Positions 61,356-64,000 of a stretch of DNA of 64,000 bases are shown here, piece by piece (within the stretch, counting starts at the first letter, position 1; every line of letters begins with the position of its first letter). This DNA is from Falciphora oryzae. Its lineage: Eukaryota > Ascomycota > Sordariomycetes > Magnaporthales > Magnaporthaceae. The position numbers and the translations under genes were made by a program. The stretch is taken from NCBI GenBank assembly GCA_000733355.1, contig JNVV01000009.1, forward strand, positions 535,521-599,520, in the 5' to 3' direction. A model generated the notes under the pieces. The model had not been told where the DNA came from. It made no database searches and saw nothing but the letters and a program-made list of their open reading frames with translations.

Positions 61356-64000
61356 TCATCTCCGCTCGATGTCAGCCGACGCGAACTTGACGCTCTTCCG
61401 CCTTTCGCGCTCGCCCCCAGCCTGCCCACCACCACCACCCCCTCCTCCCCCTCCTCCTCCCAGGATACCCCCTCCCATCCTACCGGGGCTCGAGCTCAGC
61501 GACGGCGCGCCGGTGGACCGGCCACCGCCGCCACCACCTCCCCTAGCAGGAGCAATAGTGCTCCCACCAGCTCCAACGCCCAGGGCGTCGCGGACGCCCT
61601 CGACGGCCCTGCTCTGCGCCACCTCGTTCGCGTCGCAGTGCACCTGGAGGCCGTAAGGCGACTCGCCGCCCTGCTGGTGGTGCTGCGAGGCCATGGCCAG
61701 TAGCAGAGGCGCGGGCAGGCCCGCGGATGTGAGCAGGTTGTTACCGTTGTGGTTGCCAGGCAGGAGCACCGGCGACCCGCGGGAGCTGGCAGCTAGTGAG
61801 CGCGACGCCTCGCGCATTACTGCCCGACTGACCTCCTCGGTGCGCGCCACCGTGCTCTCGGTTCTCCACCGACCCGGCAGGCAGGCGTGCCCGCACCCGT
61901 CGACGGGGCAGCACCCTTCCGATAGCATGCGACCCCCTGATGATGTGCTCGATCCGCTGTTGTCGCCCGCTGGCAGCATGCTGACGCCGTGCCATTGTGA
62001 CAGACAGGTCGAGTGTCCGCCGTGCGCGCAGCCCGCGCAGTACCACCAGGTCGCCATGACCGAGTCGCTTTCTCCCAGGGCTGCCGCAGTTGACCCCTTT
62101 TCCTCCCCGTCATCATCCTTTTCTTCTGGGCAAGCTGGCGGAAAATCAGGACCCTCCTCAAAGATAGGTGTGTCCTCGTGGTGCCTACACACGGCGCAAG
62201 GCCCCACGACGGTCTTACAACGTTTGCAGCGATGCCAGACCGAGTCCGTAGACGCCGACGATCGATCGATTTCGCGAGGCTTCTTGCACTCGGAACATAG
62301 AAACGAGGCCACCACCCCTTGCTGCCCCTGGCTGAGGACGGCTGGGTACCGGTCGGTCCAATAGCCCTCTAGGACGCCGCGAGGCCACCCCTGAACGCAC
62401 AGATTGCGCAAAAGGGCGGCCTCAACGAAGAGTTTCATGCCCATCAGCCGTGAGTGGTGTTGTCGGAGGATCGAGGCGGCCCTGAAGTCGTCCACCAGGC
62501 CCTCCGGTACGAGGGGCTTGAGCAGGAGAATCATGGCCGAGGCATTGAGCGCTGAGTGCCGTGCCTCGAAATCGAGCGCGCGTGTTAAAAGGGTGTATGG
62601 CTGTAGTGGTGTTTTCGGCTCGTAGCTACTATCTGCCGCTGGTGCCGACGCAGATGCAGTGGCTGCCGACGTCGGAAACGGATAGTCCGGATCGTCCTGC
62701 CAGGGGAGATAGTCGCCTTCTATGAAATCGGGACTGCTCTCGTCCTCAGGTGAGATGTTGATCCTGGGCTGAGGTGGCCTGTTATTTTGCACCGAGGGAG
62801 AGGCAGCGCGGCTCGTGGCCTGATGTTGCTGCTGGCTAGACAGGTAAGGATCATACTCTCCATTCGGCTGGGACGTCTGGCTGTCGGCCGTCGTCTGCGT
62901 GTCGTAAAAGCGATGCATATAATCGTCCTCAGAAATTTGTGTATCCAAAGCCCCTGTCAACCGTAAGGTATGCTGCTGGTGGATGCGATTGCGCAACGAG
63001 GAGGCAGGCGAATCCTCCAAGTCCAAATTCCTGCCCCTGATGCGGCTCTGGAATTCCCCGTCCTCGTCCGTCTCGCTAGCCCTCCTCATGATATGCTCCG
63101 ATGGGGCGCTCGTCACAGGTGGTGGTCTTCTGGGCGAGCCGCGTGTCCGGATCGGTGAGCCGGTGGTACTGTCGCTCGCCTGCGATATCGAAAACATGTG
63201 GGCGAAGCTCTCGTCCGAATCGTGCCGGAAGACAGGCGGCTTCCTCCTCTCTGGAGAAGTCGGATGCATGTAGTCGTCTGGAGTCGGCAGCTCTCTCTGC
63301 CTAGGTTGAGGCACGTCTACGGCCTTGGCCATGGCCTCCATGTCGTAGAAGTCGTATCCTTCTGTGCTCGAAAATTGTGTGTTGTCACTGTCATGGCTCG
63401 CATCGGAGAAAGGGGTAGAGTCAAGTCGCCGGCGCTGTTGGGTGAATTGAGGATGCGCCGCCGGGGGGAGACTAAAGTTATCAACATCAGGCATCATGTC
63501 CTGCCGTTCGTGGCCAAGCGGGCCGCTGTCTGGCTGCCCACCAGTCATTACAGCGCCAACTGGCCGAGCGAGCGGGGTTGGTACATTGGAAGTACTTTCA
63601 AATTCCTCGGCCAGCAGGGACCGCGCCATGAGATGCTTGTCCGAGAGAGTGACTGAGGACTGGAGCCGGCGCGGGGTCGTCTGGCCGCCTCCCGAGGACC
63701 GGCCAACGGACAAGAGGCCGGCGTCCTTGAATTTGGCCCGCTGTTCTCTGGTCAGGTCTAGTCCGAGTCTTGCTCGGTTCATGCGTCTACCGTGATGGTA
63801 CTGGGCGCGACCTTTCAGAAGCATCTCCATGGCAAAAGCCAGAATACGCCATGTCTGGGCCAGCCGGAATTGGCTGACACAGTCGGCAGCCCGCGCGAAA
63901 TGCTGCAAGATCAGTAAGACACGGTCCACCATGGGCTTCCCGCCGGGCGTGTGCGGGAACTCCCTGTCAAGAGTCTCAAGGTACTGTGACGCGAGAAAAT
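61356..64000 (-). CDS. RTC1: RTC1/SEA2 (WDR24-like) subunit of the SEA complex, C-terminal part
   Basis: At least 880 residues, open to the right edge, so the N-terminal WD40 propeller lies outside the window. Contains the conserved helix L-I-L-Q-H-F-A-R-A-A-D-C-V-S-Q-F-R-L-A-Q-T-W and Y-H-H-G-R-R-M-N-R, a long disordered Ser/Pro/Asp-rich middle, a helical domain (Y-T-L-L-T-R-A-L-D-F-E-A-R-H), and the zinc-binding RING-like C-terminus: C-x2-C, C-x2-C, G-P-C-A-V-C-R-H, W-W-Y-C-A-G-C-A-H-G-G-H-S-T-C-L, E-G-C-C-P-V-D-G-C-G-H-A-C. The protein acts at the vacuole in the SEA/GATOR2 complex that controls TORC1 in response to amino acids. The tail after the RING is unusual: a poly-Gly run and a basic end (R-E-R-R-K-S-V-K-F). 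The gene is clean, with no frame break seen. Confidence 0.92.
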   Translation of the reverse strand, partial: FLASQYLETLDREFPHTPGGKPMVDRVLLILQHFARAADCVSQFRLAQTWRILAFAMEMLLKGRAQYHHGRRMNRARLGLDLTREQRAKFKDAGLLSVGRSSGGGQTTPRRLQSSVTLSDKHLMARSLLAEEFESTSNVPTPLARPVGAVMTGGQPDSGPLGHERQDMMPDVDNFSLPPAAHPQFTQQRRRLDSTPFSDASHDSDNTQFSSTEGYDFYDMEAMAKAVDVPQPRQRELPTPDDYMHPTSPERRKPPVFRHDSDESFAHMFSISQASDSTTGSPIRTRGSPRRPPPVTSAPSEHIMRRASETDEDGEFQSRIRGRNLDLEDSPASSLRNRIHQQHTLRLTGALDTQISEDDYMHRFYDTQTTADSQTSQPNGEYDPYLSSQQQHQATSRAASPSVQNNRPPQPRINISPEDESSPDFIEGDYLPWQDDPDYPFPTSAATASASAPAADSSYEPKTPLQPYTLLTRALDFEARHSALNASAMILLLKPLVPEGLVDDFRAASILRQHHSRLMGMKLFVEAALLRNLCVQGWPRGVLEGYWTDRYPAVLSQGQQGVVASFLCSECKKPREIDRSSASTDSVWHRCKRCKTVVGPCAVCRHHEDTPIFEEGPDFPPACPEEKDDDGEEKGSTAAALGESDSVMATWWYCAGCAHGGHSTCLSQWHGVSMLPAGDNSGSSTSSGGRMLSEGCCPVDGCGHACLPGRWRTESTVARTEEVSRAVMREASRSLAASSRGSPVLLPGNHNGNNLLTSAGLPAPLLLAMASQHHQQGGESPYGLQVHCDANEVAQSRAVEGVRDALGVGAGGSTIAPARGGGGGGGRSTGAPSLSSSPGRMGGGILGGGGGGGGGGGGQAGGERERRKSVKFASADIERR

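Noticed and set aside
1..64000. RIP-mutated transposon islands
   Set aside because: No AT-rich, stop-riddled block or terminal repeat was seen; the decayed genes remain GC-rich.

Overview
The window is nuclear DNA of a filamentous ascomycete, most probably a Sordariomycete. Genes carry short GT-AG introns with CTAAC/CTGAC-type branch points, coding DNA is GC-rich, and the repertoire is typical of that group: a type IID Na+/K+ P-type ATPase, a fungal rhodopsin-fold membrane protein, an XIP-type aquaporin, a CVNH-LysM lectin, a thaumatin-like secreted protein, small secreted cysteine proteins, an F-box protein and a SEA-complex subunit. I see no telomere, centromere, rDNA, tRNA or intact transposon, and no AT-rich RIP block. 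All exon joins given here were read by eye from splice consensus and reading phase.

Layout. 0-1.1 kb holds a decayed gene ending at a T28/A19 tract. 2.7-6.5 kb is the cation ATPase. 7.0-7.6 kb is a small membrane protein and 9.1-10.3 kb an XIP aquaporin, both on the minus strand. 13-19.4 kb (plus strand) holds a Gly/His/Met-rich microprotein, an HTH-like protein, an unknown protein with an alanine run, and a tartrate/D-malate dehydrogenase. 20-21 kb is a minus-strand ankyrin protein. 21.8-22.9 kb is a secreted proline-rich protein and 23.8-24.3 kb a small unknown. 26.7-28.2 kb is a six-exon rhodopsin-fold membrane protein, followed by a relic of a P-loop kinase (29.4 kb). 31.2-32.4 kb is the CVNH-LysM lectin. 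34.3-41.2 kb contains a damaged cytochrome P450, a damaged alpha/beta hydrolase, an unknown four-exon gene and a damaged F-box gene. 41.7-44.5 kb holds a 2-Cys peroxiredoxin and a thaumatin-like secreted protein. 47.1-53.3 kb holds an alpha/beta hydrolase, two small secreted proteins, a heavily decayed gene and a Nudix hydrolase. 55.8-60 kb holds two repeat-built secreted proteins. The right edge is the 3' part of RTC1/SEA2, running off the window.

Functionally this is a mixed accessory/housekeeping stretch and not one pathway. The strongest theme is the cell surface and outside: at least six genes have signal peptides or cell-wall/lectin architecture, several built from tandem repeats. A second theme is damage: at least six loci carry one- or two-base indels in otherwise well conserved frames. 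That is either real pseudogenisation or residual sequence error, and reads would decide. The most speculative but attractive observation is the secreted protein at 21.8 kb, whose proline-rich N-terminal region carries two short cationic amphipathic segments behind dibasic sites, one of them resembling aurein/citropin antimicrobial peptides.
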